From: Diplolepis rosae
Taxonomy: Eukaryota; Arthropoda; Insecta; Hymenoptera; Diplolepididae
NCBI GenBank assembly: GCA_030998225.1
Contig: JAPYXD010000745.1
Coordinates: 744,001 to 808,000 of the forward strand
Direction of reading: 5' to 3'
Length of the DNA: 64,000 bases
The notes below the pieces were generated by a model, which saw nothing but the letters and a program-made list of their open reading frames with translations, searched no databases and was not told the DNA's origin. Within the stretch, counting starts at the first letter, position 1; each line of letters starts with the position of its first letter. The position numbers and the translations under genes are program-made. Shown here in pieces: positions 23,501-35,550 of this stretch.

Positions 23501-26114
23501 ATCTTCATCAGGGAATTTAAGCTGAGAACTAAAATTAAGGATACCTGGATTATATTTTAGAGATCCCGTCGTTTTGAAAATTATATCTAGTAGTTCAGGT
23601 GCTTAAAAACCATCTTCCTCAGGAAATTTGAGCTAAGAGCTGAAAATTAAGATACCTAGTTGATATTATAGAGATCCCGTCATTTTGAAAATTATATTTA
23701 GTAGTCCAGGTGCTTAAAAAACATCTTCCTCAGGGAACTTAAGCTAAGAACTGAAGTTAAGGACAACTGGATTATATTTTAGAGATCCCGTCATTGTGAA
23801 AATTATATCTAGTAGTCCAGGTGCTTAAAAACCATCTGCCTCAGGGAACGTAATCTGAGAACTGAAAATTAAGATACCTAGTTGATATTATAGAGATCCC
23901 GTCATTTTGATAATTATATTTAGAAGTCAAGGTGCTTAAAAAACAACTTCCTCAGGGAATTTAAGCTGAGATCTAAAATTAAGGATACCTGGATTATATA
24001 TTAGAGATCCCGTCGTTTTGAAAATTATATCTAGAAGTGCAGGTGCTTAAAAACCATCTTCCTCAGGAAATTTGAGCTAAGAGCTGAAAATTATGATACC
24101 TAGTTGATATTATAAAGATCCCGTCATTTTGAAAATTATATTCAGTAGTCCAGGTGCTTAAAAAACATCTTTGTCAGGGAACTTAAGCTGAGAACTGAAA
24201 TCAAGGATACCTGGATTATATTTTAGAGATGCCGTCATTGTGAAAATTATATCTAGTAGTGCAGTTGCTTAAAAACCATCTTACTCAGAAAACTTTAGCT
24301 AAGAGCTGTGAATAAAGATACCTAGTTGATATTATAGTGATCCCGTAATTTTGAAAACCATATTTAGTAGTCCTGGTGCTTAAAAAACATCTTCCTCAGG
24401 GAACTTAATCTAAGAACTTAAACTAAGGATACCTGGATTGTATTTTAGAGATCCCGTCATTTTGGAAATTATATTTAGAATTCCAAGTTCCTGAAATACA
24501 TCTTCCAAAGGGAACTTAAGCTGAGAACTGAAATTAAGGATAGCTGGAGTATATTTTAAACATCCCGTCATTTTGTAAATCATATCTAGTAGTCCAGGTG
24601 CTTAAAAACCATCTTACTCAGGAAATTCGAGCTAAGAGCTGAAAATTAAGATACCTAGTACATATTTTAGAGATCCCGTCATTTTGAAAATTATATTTAG
24701 TAGTCCAGGTGCTTAAAAAACATCTTCCGCAGGGAACTTAAGCTGAGATCTAAAATTAAGCATACCTGGATTATATTTTAGAGATCCCGTCATTGTGAAA
24801 ATTATATCTAGTAGTCCAGGTGCTTAAAAACCATCTGCCTCAGGGAACGTAATCTGAGAACTGAAAATTAAGATTCCTAGTTGATATTATAGAGATCCCG
24901 TCATTTTAATAATTATATTTAGAAGTCAAGGTGCTAAAAAAACATCTTCCTCAGGGAACTTAAGCTGAGAACTGAAATTAAGGATACCTGGATTATATTT
25001 TAGAGATGCCGTCATTGTGAAAATTATATCTAGTAGTGCAGGTGCTTACAAACCATCTTCCTCAGGAAATTTGAGCTAAGAGCTGAAAATTAAGATACGT
25101 AGTTGATATCATAAAGATCCCGTCATTTTGAAAATTATATTCAGTAGTCCAGGTGCTTAAAAAACATCTTTCTCAGGGAACTTAAGCTGAGAACTGAAAT
25201 TAAGGATAGCTGGATTATATTTTGGAGATCCCGTCGTTTTGAAAATTATATCTAGTAGTGCAGGTGCTTACAAACCATCTTCCTCAGGAAATTTGAGCTA
25301 AGAGCTGAAAATTAAGATACCTAGTTGATATTATAAAGATCCCGTCATTTTGAAAATTATATAAAGTAGTCCAGGTGCTTCAAAAACATCTTCCTCAGGG
25401 AACTTAATCTAAGAACTTAAACTAAGGATACCTGGATTGTATTTTAGAGATCCCGTTATTTTGAAAATTATATTTAGAATTCCAAGTTCCTGAAATACAT
25501 CTTCCAAAGGGAACTTAAGCTGAGAACTGAAATTAAGGATAGCTGGAGTATATTTTAAACATCCCGTCATTTTGTAAATCATATCTAGTAGTCCAGGTGC
25601 TTAAAAACCATCTTACTCAGGAAATTCGAGCTAAGAGCTGAAAATTAAGATACCTAGTACATATTTTAGAGATCCCGTCATTTTGAAAATTATATTTAGT
25701 AGTCCAGGTGCTTTAAAAACATCTTCCTCAGGGAACTTGAGCTAAGAACTGAAGTTAAGGACAGCTGGATTATATTTTAGAGATCCCGTCATTGTGAAAA
25801 TTACATCTAGTAGTCCAGGTCCTTAAAAACTATCTGCCTCAGGGAACGTAATCGGAGAACTGAAAATTAAGATACCTAGTTGATGTTATAGAGATCCCGT
25901 CATTTTGATAATTATATTTAGAAGTCAAGGTGCTGAAAAAACATCTTCATCAGGGAATTTAAGCTGAGAACTAAAATTAAGGATACCTGGATTATATTTT
26001 AGAGATCCCGTCGTTTTGAAAATTATATCTAGTAGTGCAGGTGCTTAAAAAACATCTTCCTCAGGAAATTTGAGCTAAGAGCTGAAAATTAAGATACCTA
26101 GTTGATATTATAGA
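20565..26114 (+). repeat. Superunit L4, expanded (50 units)
   Basis: The P units are at 20565 and 23673. The first part has 28 units, the 16-unit half I plus a 12-unit insertion that repeats Y Z R', a U-like unit, V W X Y Z R' S' (roughly 22387-23672). The second part (23673-26114, 22 units) begins as half II but from about 24900 acquires units typical of domain 1 ('gatatcataaag' 25105, 'gcttacaaacc' near 25045 and 25265). It grades into M1, so its right boundary is approximate. Confidence 0.75.
21211..21247 (+). repeat. Substitution cluster in a V/S hybrid unit
   Basis: Compared with the same hybrid in L1, seven bases differ within 24 bp: 21217, 21228, 21229, 21230, 21234, 21237 and 21240. 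All seven are transversions (mostly G to T and A to T) and there is no indel. The unit box is degraded to 'gataccttatttttg'. Flanking units are ordinary. Confidence 0.7.
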
Positions 26115-28334
26115 GATCCCGTCATTTTGAAAATTATATTTAGTAGTCCAGGTGCTTAAAAAACATCTTCCTCAGGGAACTTAAGCTAAGAACTGAAGTT
26201 AAGGACAACTGGATTATATTTTAGAGATCCCGTCATTGTGAAAATTATATCTAGTAGTCCAGGTGCTTAAAAACCATCTGCCTCAGGGAACGTAATCTGA
26301 GAACTGAAAATTAAGATACCTAGTTGATATTATAGAGATCCCGTCATTTTGATAATTATATTTAGAAGTCAAGGTGCTCAAAAAACATCTTCCTCAGGGA
26401 ATTCAAGCTGAGAACTAAAATTAAGGATACCTGGATTATATTTTAGAGATCCCGTCGTTTTGAAAATTATATCTAGTAGTGCAGGTGCTTAAAAACCATC
26501 TTCCTCAGGAAATTTGAGCTAAGAGCTGAAAATTAAGATACCTAGTTGATATTATAGAGATCCCGTCATTTTGAAAATTATATTTAGTAGCCCAGGTGCT
26601 TAAAAAACATCTTCCTCAGGGAACTTAAGTTGAGAACAGAAATTAAGGATACCCGGATTATATTTTAGAGATGCCGTCATTGTGAAAATTAGATCTAGTA
26701 GTGCAGTTGCTTAAAAACCATCTTACTCAGAAAACTTTAGCTAAGAGCTGAGAATAAAGATACCTAGTTGATATTATAGTGATCCCGTCATTTTGAAAAC
26801 CATATTTAGTAGTCCTGGTGCTTAAAAAACAACTTCCTCAGGGAACTTCATCTAAGAACTTAAACTAAGGATACCTGGATTGTATTTTAGAGATCCCGTG
26901 ATTTTGAAAATTATATTTAGAATTCCAAGTTCCTGAAATACATCTTCCAAAGGGAACTTAAGCTGAGAACTGAAATTAAGGATAGCTGGAGTATATTTTA
27001 AACATCCCGTCATTTTGTATATCATATCTAGTAGTCCAGGTGCTTAAAAACCATCTTACTCAGGAAATTCGAGCTAAGAGCTGAAAATTAAGATACCTAG
27101 TACATATTTTAGAGATCCCGTCATTTTGAAAATTATATTTAGTAGTCCAGGTGCTTAAAAAACATCTTCCGCAGGGAACTTAAGCTGAGATCTAAAATTA
27201 AGCATACCTGGATTATATTTTAGAGATGCCGTCATTGTGAAAATTATATCTAGTAGTGCAGTTGCTTAAAAACCATCTTACTCAGAAAACTTTAGCTAAC
27301 AGCTGAAAATTAAGATACCTAGTTGATATTATAAAGATCCCGTCATTTTGAAAATTATATTCAGTAGTCCAGGTGCTTAAAAAACATCTTTCTCAGGGAA
27401 CTTAAGCTGAGAACTGAAATTAAGGATAGCTGGATTATATTTTGGAGATCCCGTCGTTTTGAAAATTATATCTAGTAGTGCAGGTGCTTAAAAACCATCT
27501 TCCTCAGGAAACTTGAGCTAAGAGCCGAAAATTAAGATACCTAGTTGATACTATCAAGATCCCGTCATTTTGAAAATTATATTCAGTAGTCCAGGTGCTT
27601 AAAAAACATCTTCCTCAGGGAACTTAATCTAAGAACTTAAACAAAGGATACCTGGATTGTATTTTAGAGATCCCGTCATTTTGAAAATTATATTTAGAAT
27701 TCCAAGTTCCTGAAATACATCTTCCAAAGGGAACTTAACCTGAGAACTGAAATTAAGGATAGCTGGAGTATATTTTAGACATCCCGTCATTTTGTAAATC
27801 ATATCTAGTAGTCCAGGTGCTTAAAAACATTCTTACTCAGGAAATTCGAGCTAAGAGCTGAAAATTAAGATACCTAGTACATATTTTAGAGATTCCGTCA
27901 ATTTGAAAATTATATTTAGTAGTCCAGGTGCTTTAAAAACATCTTCCTCAGGGAACTTGAGCTAAGAACTGAAGTTAAGGACAGCTGGATTATATTTTAG
28001 AGATCCCGTCATTGTGAAAATTACATCTAGTAGTCCAGGTCCTTAAAAACTATCTGCCTCAGGGAACGTAATCGGAGAACTGAAAATTAAGATACCTAGT
28101 TGATGTTATAGAGATCCCGACATTTTAATAATTATATTTAGAAGTAAAGGTGCTCAAAAAACATCTTCCTCAGGGAATTTAAGCTGAGAACTAAAATTAA
28201 GGATCCCTGGATTATATTTTAGAGATCCCGTCGTTTTGAAAATTATATCTAGTAGTTCAGGTGCTTAAAAACCATCTTCCTCAGGAAATTTGAGCTAAGA
28301 GCTGAAAATTAAGATACGTAGTTGATATTATAGA
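26115..28334 (+). repeat. Alpha block copy 2 (start of M1)
   Basis: This is the second copy of the 20-unit block, 18,645 bp (168 units minus 3 bp) downstream of copy 1. It opens the large segment M1. The variant V unit with 'caacttcctc' and 'cttcatctaag' near 26830 matches copy 1 near 8193. This rules out a simple reading in which copies 2 and 3 share every variant against copy 1, because copy 3 has the ordinary form there. After the closing P unit the sequence switches into a U-like unit, whereas copy 1 continues with Q. Confidence 0.82.
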
Positions 28335-29888
28335 GATCCCGTCATTTTGAAAACCATATTTAGTAGTTCAGGTGCTTAAAAACCATCTTCCTCAGGGAAC
28401 TTAAGCTAAGAACTGAAGTTAAGGACAACTGGATTATATTTTAGAGATCCCGTCATTGTGAAAATTATATCTAGTAGTGCAGTTGCTTAAAAACCATCTT
28501 ACTCAGAAAACTTTAGCTAAGAGATGAGAATAAAGATACCTAGTTGATATTATAGCGATCCCGTCATTTTGAAAGCCATATTTAGTATTCCTGGTGCTCA
28601 AAAAACATCTTCCTCAGGGAACTTAAGATGAGAACTGAAATTAAGGATACCTGGATTATATTTTAGAGATCCCGTCATTGTGAAAATTATATCTAGTAGT
28701 GCAGGTGCTTAAAAACCATCTTACTCAGAAAACTTTAGCTAAGAGCTGAGAATAAAGATACCTAGTTGATATTATAGAGATCCCGTCATTTTGATAATTA
28801 TATTTAGAAGTCAAGGTGCTTAAAAAACATCTTCCTCAGGGAATTTAAGCTGAGAACTAAAATTAAGGATACCTGGATTATATTTTAGAGATCCCGTCGT
28901 TTTGAAAATTATATCTAGTAGTGCAGGTGCTTAAAAACCATCTTCCTCAGGAAATTTGAGATAAGAGCTGAAAATTAAGATACCTAGTTGATATTATAAA
29001 GATCCCGTCATTTTGAAAATTATATTCAGTAGTCCAGGTGCTTAAAAAACATCTTTCTCAGGGAACTTAAGCTGAGAACTGAAATCAAGGATACCTGGAT
29101 TATATTTTAGAGATGCCGTCATTGTGAAAATTATATCTAGTAGTGCAGTTGCTTAAAAACCATCTTACTCAGAAAACTTTAGCTAAGAGCTGAGAATAAA
29201 GATACCTAGTTGATATTATAGAGATCCCGTCATTTTGATAACCATATTTAGTAGTCCTGGTGCTTAAAAAACATATTCCTCAGGGAACTTAATCTAAGAA
29301 CTTAAACTAAGGATACCTGGATTGTATTTTAGAGATCCCGACATTTTGAAAATTATATTTAGAATTCCATGTTCCTGAAATACATCTTCCAAAGGGAATT
29401 TAAGCTGAGAACTAAAATTAAGGATACCTGGATTATATTTTGGAGATCCCGTCGTTTTGAAAATTATATCTAGTAGTGCAGGTGCTTAAAAACCATCTTC
29501 CTCAGGAAATTTGAGCTAAGAGCTGAAAATTAAGATACCTAGTTGATATTATAAAGATCCCGTCATTTTGAAAATTATATTCAGTAGTCCAGGTGCTTAA
29601 AAAACATCTTTCTCAGGGAACTTAAGCTGAGAACTGAAATCAAGGATACCTGGATTATATTTTAGAGATGCCGTCATTGTGAAAATTATATCTAGTAGTG
29701 CAGTTGCTTAAAAACCATCTTACTCAGAAAACTTTAGCTAAGAGCTGAGAATAAAGATACCTAGTTGATATTATAGTGATCCCGTAATTTTGAAAACCAT
29801 ATTTAGTAGTCCTGGTGCTTAAAAAACATCTTCCTCAGGGAACTTAATCTAAGAACTTAAACTAAGGATACCTGGATTGTATTTTAGA

Positions 29889-30110
29889 GATCCCGTCATT
29901 TTGAAAATTATATTTAGAAATCCAAGTTCCTGAAATACATCTTCCAAAGGGAACTTAATCTAAGAACTTAAACAAAGGATACCTGGATTGTATTTTAGAG
30001 ATCCCGTCATTTTGAAAATTATATTTAGAATTCCAAGTTCCTGAAATACATCTTCCAAAGGGAACTTAACCTGAGAACTGAAATTAAGGATAGCTGGAGT
30101 ATATTTTAGA
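29889..30110 (+). repeat. Doubled W unit in M1
   Basis: Two W units stand in a row (29889-29999 and 30000-30110), giving V-W-W-X with three class A units in succession. The first W has the 'acaaagg' tail and the second the 'gatagctggag' tail. This is what an exchange between the two W tail versions would leave. It is preserved in M2 at 44097. Confidence 0.82.
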
Positions 30111-32836
30111 CATCCCGTCATTTTGTAAATCATATCTAGTAGTCCAGGTGCTTAAAAACCATCTTACTCAGGAAATTCGAGCTAAGAGCTGAAAATTAAG
30201 ATACCTAGTTGATGTTATAGAGATCCCGTCATTTTGATAATTATATTTAGAAGTCATGGTGCTTAAAAAACATCTTCCTCAGGGAATTTAAGCTGAGAAC
30301 TAAAATTAAGGATACCTGGATTATATTTTAGAGATCCCGTCGTTTTGAAAATTATATCTAGTAGTGCAGGTGCTTAAAAACCATCTTCCTCAGGAAATTT
30401 GAGCTAAGAGCTGAAAATTAAGATACCTAGTTGATATTATAGAGATCCCGTCATTTTGAAAATTATATTTAGTAGTCCAGGTGCTTAAAAAACATCTTCC
30501 TCAGGGAACTTAAGCTAAGAACTGACGTTAAGGACAACTGGATTATATTTTAGAGATCCCGTCATTGTGAAAATTATATCTAGTAGTCCAGGTGCTTAAA
30601 AACCATCTGCCTCAGGGAACGTAATCTGAGAACTGAAAATTAAGATACCTAGTTGATATTATAGAGATCCCGTCATTTTGATAATTATATTTAGAAGTCA
30701 AGGTGCTTAAAAAACATCTTCCTCAGGGAACTTAAGCTGAGATCTAAAATTAAGGATACCTGGATTATATTTTAGAGATCCCGTCGTTTTGAAAATTATA
30801 TCTAGAAGTGCAGGTGCTTAAAAACCATCTTCCTCAGGAAATTTGAGCTAAGAGCTGAAAATTATGATACCTAGTTGATATTATAAAGATCCCGTCATTT
30901 TGAAAATTATATTCAGTAGTCCAGGTGCTTAAAAAACATCTTTCTCAGGGAACTTAAGCTGAGAACTGAAATCAAGGATACCCGGATTATATTTTAGAGA
31001 TGCCGTCATTGTGAAAATTATATCTAGTAGTGCAGTTGCTTAAAAACCATCTTACTCAGAAAACTTTAGCTAAGAGCTGAGAATAAAGATACCTAGTTGA
31101 TATTATAGTGATCCCGTCATTTTGAAAACCATATTTAGTAGTCCTGGTGCTTAAAAAACAACTTCCTCAGGGAACTTCATCTAAGAACTTAAACTAAGGA
31201 TACCTGGATTGTATTTTAGAGATCCCGTAATTTTGAAAATTATATTTAGAATTCCATGTTCCTGAAATACATCTTCCTAAGGGAACTTAAGCTGAGAACT
31301 GAAATTAAGGATAGCTGGAGTATATTTTAAACATCCCGTCATTTTGTAAATCATATCTAGTAGTCCAGGTGCTTAAAAACCATCTTACTCAGGAAATTTG
31401 AGCTAACAGCTGAAAATTAAGATACCTAGTACATATTTTAGAGATCCCGTCATTTAGAAAAATATATTAAGTGGTCCAGGTGCTTAAAATACATCTTCCT
31501 CAGGGAACTTAAGCTGAGATCTAAAATTAAGCATACCTGGATTATATTTTAGAGATCCCGTCATTGTGAAAATTATATCTAGTAGTCCAGGTGCTTAAAA
31601 ACCATCTGCCTCAGGGAACGTAATCTGAGAACTGAAAATTAAGATTCCTAGTTGATATTATAGAGATCCCGTCATTTTGATAATTATATTTAGAAGTCAA
31701 GGTGCTAAAAAAACATCTTCCTCAGGGAACTTAAGCTGAGAACTGAAATTAAGGATACCTGGATTATATTGTAGAGATGCCGTCATTGTGAAAATTATAT
31801 CTAGTAGTGCAGGCGCTTAAAAACCCTCTTCCTCAGGAAATTTGAGCTAACAGCTGAAAATTAAGATACCTAGTTGATATTATAAAGATCTCGTCATTTT
31901 GAAAATTATATTCAGTAGTCCAGGTGCTTAAAAAACATCTTTCTCAGGGAACTTAAGCTGAGAACTGAAATTAAGGATAGCTGGATTATATTTTGGAGAT
32001 CCCGTCGTTTTGAAAATTATATCTAGTAGTGCAGGTGCTTACAAACCATCTTCCTCAGGAAATTTGAGCTAAGAGCCGAAAATTAAGATACCTAGTTGAT
32101 ATTATCAAGATCCCGTCATTTTGAAAATTATATTCAGTAGTCCAGGTGCTTAAAAAACATCTTCCTCAGGGAACTTAATCTAAGAACTTAAACAAAGGAT
32201 ACCTGGATTGTATTTTAGATCCCGTCATTTTGAAAATTATATTTAGAATTCCAAGTTCCTGAAATACATCTTCCAAAGGGAACTTAACCTGAGAACTGAA
32301 ATTAAGGATAGCTGGAGTATATTTTAGACATCCCGTCATTTTAAAATCATATCTAGTAGTCCAGGTGCTTAAAAACCATCTTACTCAGGAAATTCGAGCT
32401 AAGAGCTGAAAATTAAGATACCTAGTACATATTTTAGAGATCCCGTCATTTTGAAAATTATATTTAGTAGTCCAGGTGCTTTAAAAAACATCTTCCTCAG
32501 GGAACTTGAGCTAAGAACTGAAGTTAAGGACAGCTGGATTATATTTTAGAGATCCCGTCATTGTGAAAATTACATCTAGTAGTCCAGGTGCTTAAAAACT
32601 ATCTGCCTCAGGGAACGTAATCGGAGAACTGAAAATTAAGATACCAAGTTGATGTTATAGAGATCCCGTCATTTTGATAATTATATTTAGAAGTAAAGGT
32701 GCTGAAAAAACATCTTCCTCAGGGAATTTAAGCTGAGAACTGAAATTAAGGATACCTGGATTATATTTTAGAGATCCCGTCGTTTTGAAAATTATATCTA
32801 GTAGTTCAGGTGCTTAAAAACCATCTTCCTCAGGAA

Positions 32837-32905
32837 ATTTGAGCTATGAGAACTGAAATTTATGATACCTAGTTGATATTATAGACATCACGTCATTTCT
32901 GGAAT
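32837..32905 (+). repeat. Locally rearranged unit in M1
   Basis: The unit reads 'gagctatgagaactgaaa' with two extra bases, then 'gacatcacg' and 'catttctggaatt'. The M2 counterpart at 46606 has the ordinary 'gagctatgagctgaaaatt' and 'gatcccgtc'. The difference moves the M1-M2 offset from 13,765 to 13,763. The changes are mixed and may be a short conversion from another unit type plus private mutations. Confidence 0.6.
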
Positions 32906-33773
32906 TATATTTAGTAGTCCAGGTGCTTAAAAAACATCTTCCTCAGGGAACTTAAGCTAAGAACTGAAGTTAAGGACAACTGGATTATATTTTAGAGATC
33001 CCGTCATTGTGAAAATTATATCTAGTAGTCCAGGTGCTTAAAAACCATCTGCCTCAGGGAACGTAATCTGAGAGCTGAGAATAAAGAAACCTAGTTGATA
33101 TTATAGAGATCTCGTCATTTTGATAATTATATTTAGAAGTCAAGGTGCTTAAAAAACAACTTCCTCAGGGAATTTAAGCTGAGATCTAAAATTAAGGATA
33201 CCTGGATAATATTTTAGAGATCCCGTCGTTTTGAAAATTATATCTAGAAGTGCAGGTGCTTAAAAACCATCTTCCTCAGGAAATTTGAGCTAAGAGCTGA
33301 AAATTATGATACCTAGTTGATATTATAAAGATCCCGTCATTTTGAAAATTATATTCAGTAGTCCAGGTGCTTAAAAAACATCTTTCTCAGGGAACTTAAG
33401 CTGAGAACTGAAATCAAGGATACCTGGATTATATTTTAGAGATGCCGTCATTGTGAAAATTATATCTAGTAGTGCAGTTGCTTAAAAACCATCTTACTCA
33501 GAAAACTTTAGCTAAGAGCTGAGAATAAAGATACCTAGTTGATATTATAGTGTTCCCGTAATTTTGAAAACCATATTTAGTAGTCCTGGTGCTTAAAAAA
33601 CATCTTCCTCAGGGAACTTAATCTAAGAACTTAAACTAAGGATACCTGGATTGTATTTTAGAGATCCCGTCATTTTGGAAATTATATTTAGAATTCCAAG
33701 TTCCTGAAATACATCTTCCAAAGGGAATTTAAGCTGAGAACTAAAATTAAGGATACCTGGATTATATTTTGGA

Positions 33774-34438
33774 GATCCCGTCGTATTGAAAATTATATCT
33801 AGTCGTGCAGGTGCTTAAAAACCATCTTCCTCAGGAAATTTGAGCTAAGAGCTGAAAATTAAGATACCTAATTGCTGTTATAAACATCCCGTCATTTTGA
33901 AAATTATATTCAGTAGTCCAGGTGCTTAAAAAACATCTTTCTCAGGGAACTTAAGCTGAGAACTGAAATTAAGAATAGCTGGATTATATTTTAGACATCA
34001 CGTCATTTTCAAAATTATATCTAGTAGTCCAGGTGCTTAAAAACCATCTTACTCAGGGATCTTAAGTTGAGAACTGAAATTAAGGATAGCTGGATTATAT
34101 TTTAGAGATCCCGTCATTTTGAAAATTATATCTAGTAGTCCAAGTGCCTAAAATACATCTTCCTCAGGAAGATAAGCTGAGAACTGAAAATTAAGATACC
34201 TAGTACATATTTTAGAGATCCCGTCATTTAAAAAATTATATTTATTGGTCCAAGTGCCTAAAATACATCTTCCTCAGGGAACTTCAGCTGAGAACTGAAA
34301 ATAAAGATACCTAGTATATATTTTAGAGATCCCGTCATTTGGAAAACTACAGTTAGTGGTCCAGGTGCTTAATGAACATCTTCCTCAGGGAACGTAATCT
34401 GAGAACTGAAAATTAAGATACCTAGTAGATATTTTAGA
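33774..34438 (+). repeat. Gamma block copy 1 (6 units)
   Basis: A distinctive six-unit run: a unit with 'gtcgtattg' and 'agtcgtgcagg', one ending in 'ctgttataaa', one starting 'catcccgtc', one with 'catcacgtcattttc', then units with 'catttaaaaaattat' and 'aaactacagttagtgg'. It recurs at 47537 and 54639. It is also where domain 1-like units (the 'catttaaaaaattat' type) reappear after 29 kb without them. Confidence 0.78.
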
Positions 34439-34660
34439 GATCCCGTCATTTTGATTATTATACTTAGAAGTCAAGGTGCTTAAAAAACATCTTCCTCAGG
34501 CAATTTTAGCTGAGAACTTAAAATAATGATACCTGGATTATATTTTCGAGATCCCGTCATTTTGAAAATTATATCTAGTATTGCAGGTGCTTAAAAACCA
34601 TCTTCCTCAGGAAATTTGAGCGAAGAGCTGAAAATTAAGATACCCAGTTGATATTATAGA

Positions 34661-34771
34661 GATCCAGTCATTTTGAAAACCATATTTAGTAGTCCAGGTG
34701 CTTAAAAAACATCTTCCTCAGGGAACTTAATCTAAGAACTTAAACTAAGGATACCTGGATTATATTTTAGA
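34661..34771 (+). repeat. Subtype K exemplar (class A), right half only
   Basis: K opens with 'gatccagtcattttg', which removes the usual CpG, followed by 'aaaccatatttagtag' and a V-like tail. I see it first here and then many times up to 63.8 kb, but not in the first 34.6 kb. It is therefore a subfamily restricted to the right half of the window. Confidence 0.82.
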
Positions 34772-35550
34772 GATCCCGTCATTTTGAAAATTATATCTAG
34801 TAGTGCAGGTGCTTAAAAACCATCTTCCTCAGGAAACTTTAGCTAAGAGCTGAAAATAAATATACCTAGTTGATATTATAGAGATCCAGTCATTTTGAAA
34901 ACCATATTTAGTAGTCCAGGTACTTAAAAAAAAAATCTTCCTCAGGGAACTTAATCTAAGAACTTAAACTAAGGATACCTGGATTATATTTTAGAGATCC
35001 CGTCATTTTGATAATTATATCTAGTAGTGCAGGTGCTTAAAAACCATCTTCCTCAGGAAACTTTAGCTAAGAGCTGAAAATAAAGATACCTAGTTGATAT
35101 TATAGAGATCCAGTCATTTTGAAAACCATATTTAGTAGTCCAGGTGCTTTAAAAACATCCTTCTCAGGGAACTTATGCTGAGAACTGAAATTAAGGATAC
35201 CTGGATTATATTTTAGAGATCCCGTCATTTTGAAAATTATATCTAGTAGTGCAGGTGCTTAAAAACCATCTTCCTCAGGTAACTTTAGCTAAGAGCTGAA
35301 AATAAAGATACCTAGTTGATATTATAGAGATCCAGTCATTTTGAAAACCATATTTAGTAGTCCAGGTGCTTTAAAAACATCTTTCTCAGGGAACTTAAGC
35401 TGAGAACTGAAATTAAGGATACCTGGATTATATTTTAGAGATCCCGTCATTGTGAAAATTATATCTAGTAGTCCAGGTGCTTAAAAACCATCTGCCTCAG
35501 GGAACGTAATCTGAGAACTGAAAATTAAGATACCTAGTTGATATTACAGA
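34661..35550 (+). repeat. K-B dimer ladder, copy 1 (four 222-bp dimers)
   Basis: K units start at 34661, 34883, 35107 and 35329, each followed by a class B unit, so the local period is a simple 222-bp dimer. The 224-bp step is due to a longer A run at 34926-34935 (ten A instead of six), the longest homopolymer I noticed. Confidence 0.82.

Noticed and set aside
34926..34935. Ten-A run as a retroposon tail
   Set aside because: It sits inside the normal A-rich segment of the unit, with satellite on both sides and no target-site duplication. It is a simple homopolymer expansion absent from the M2 copy.
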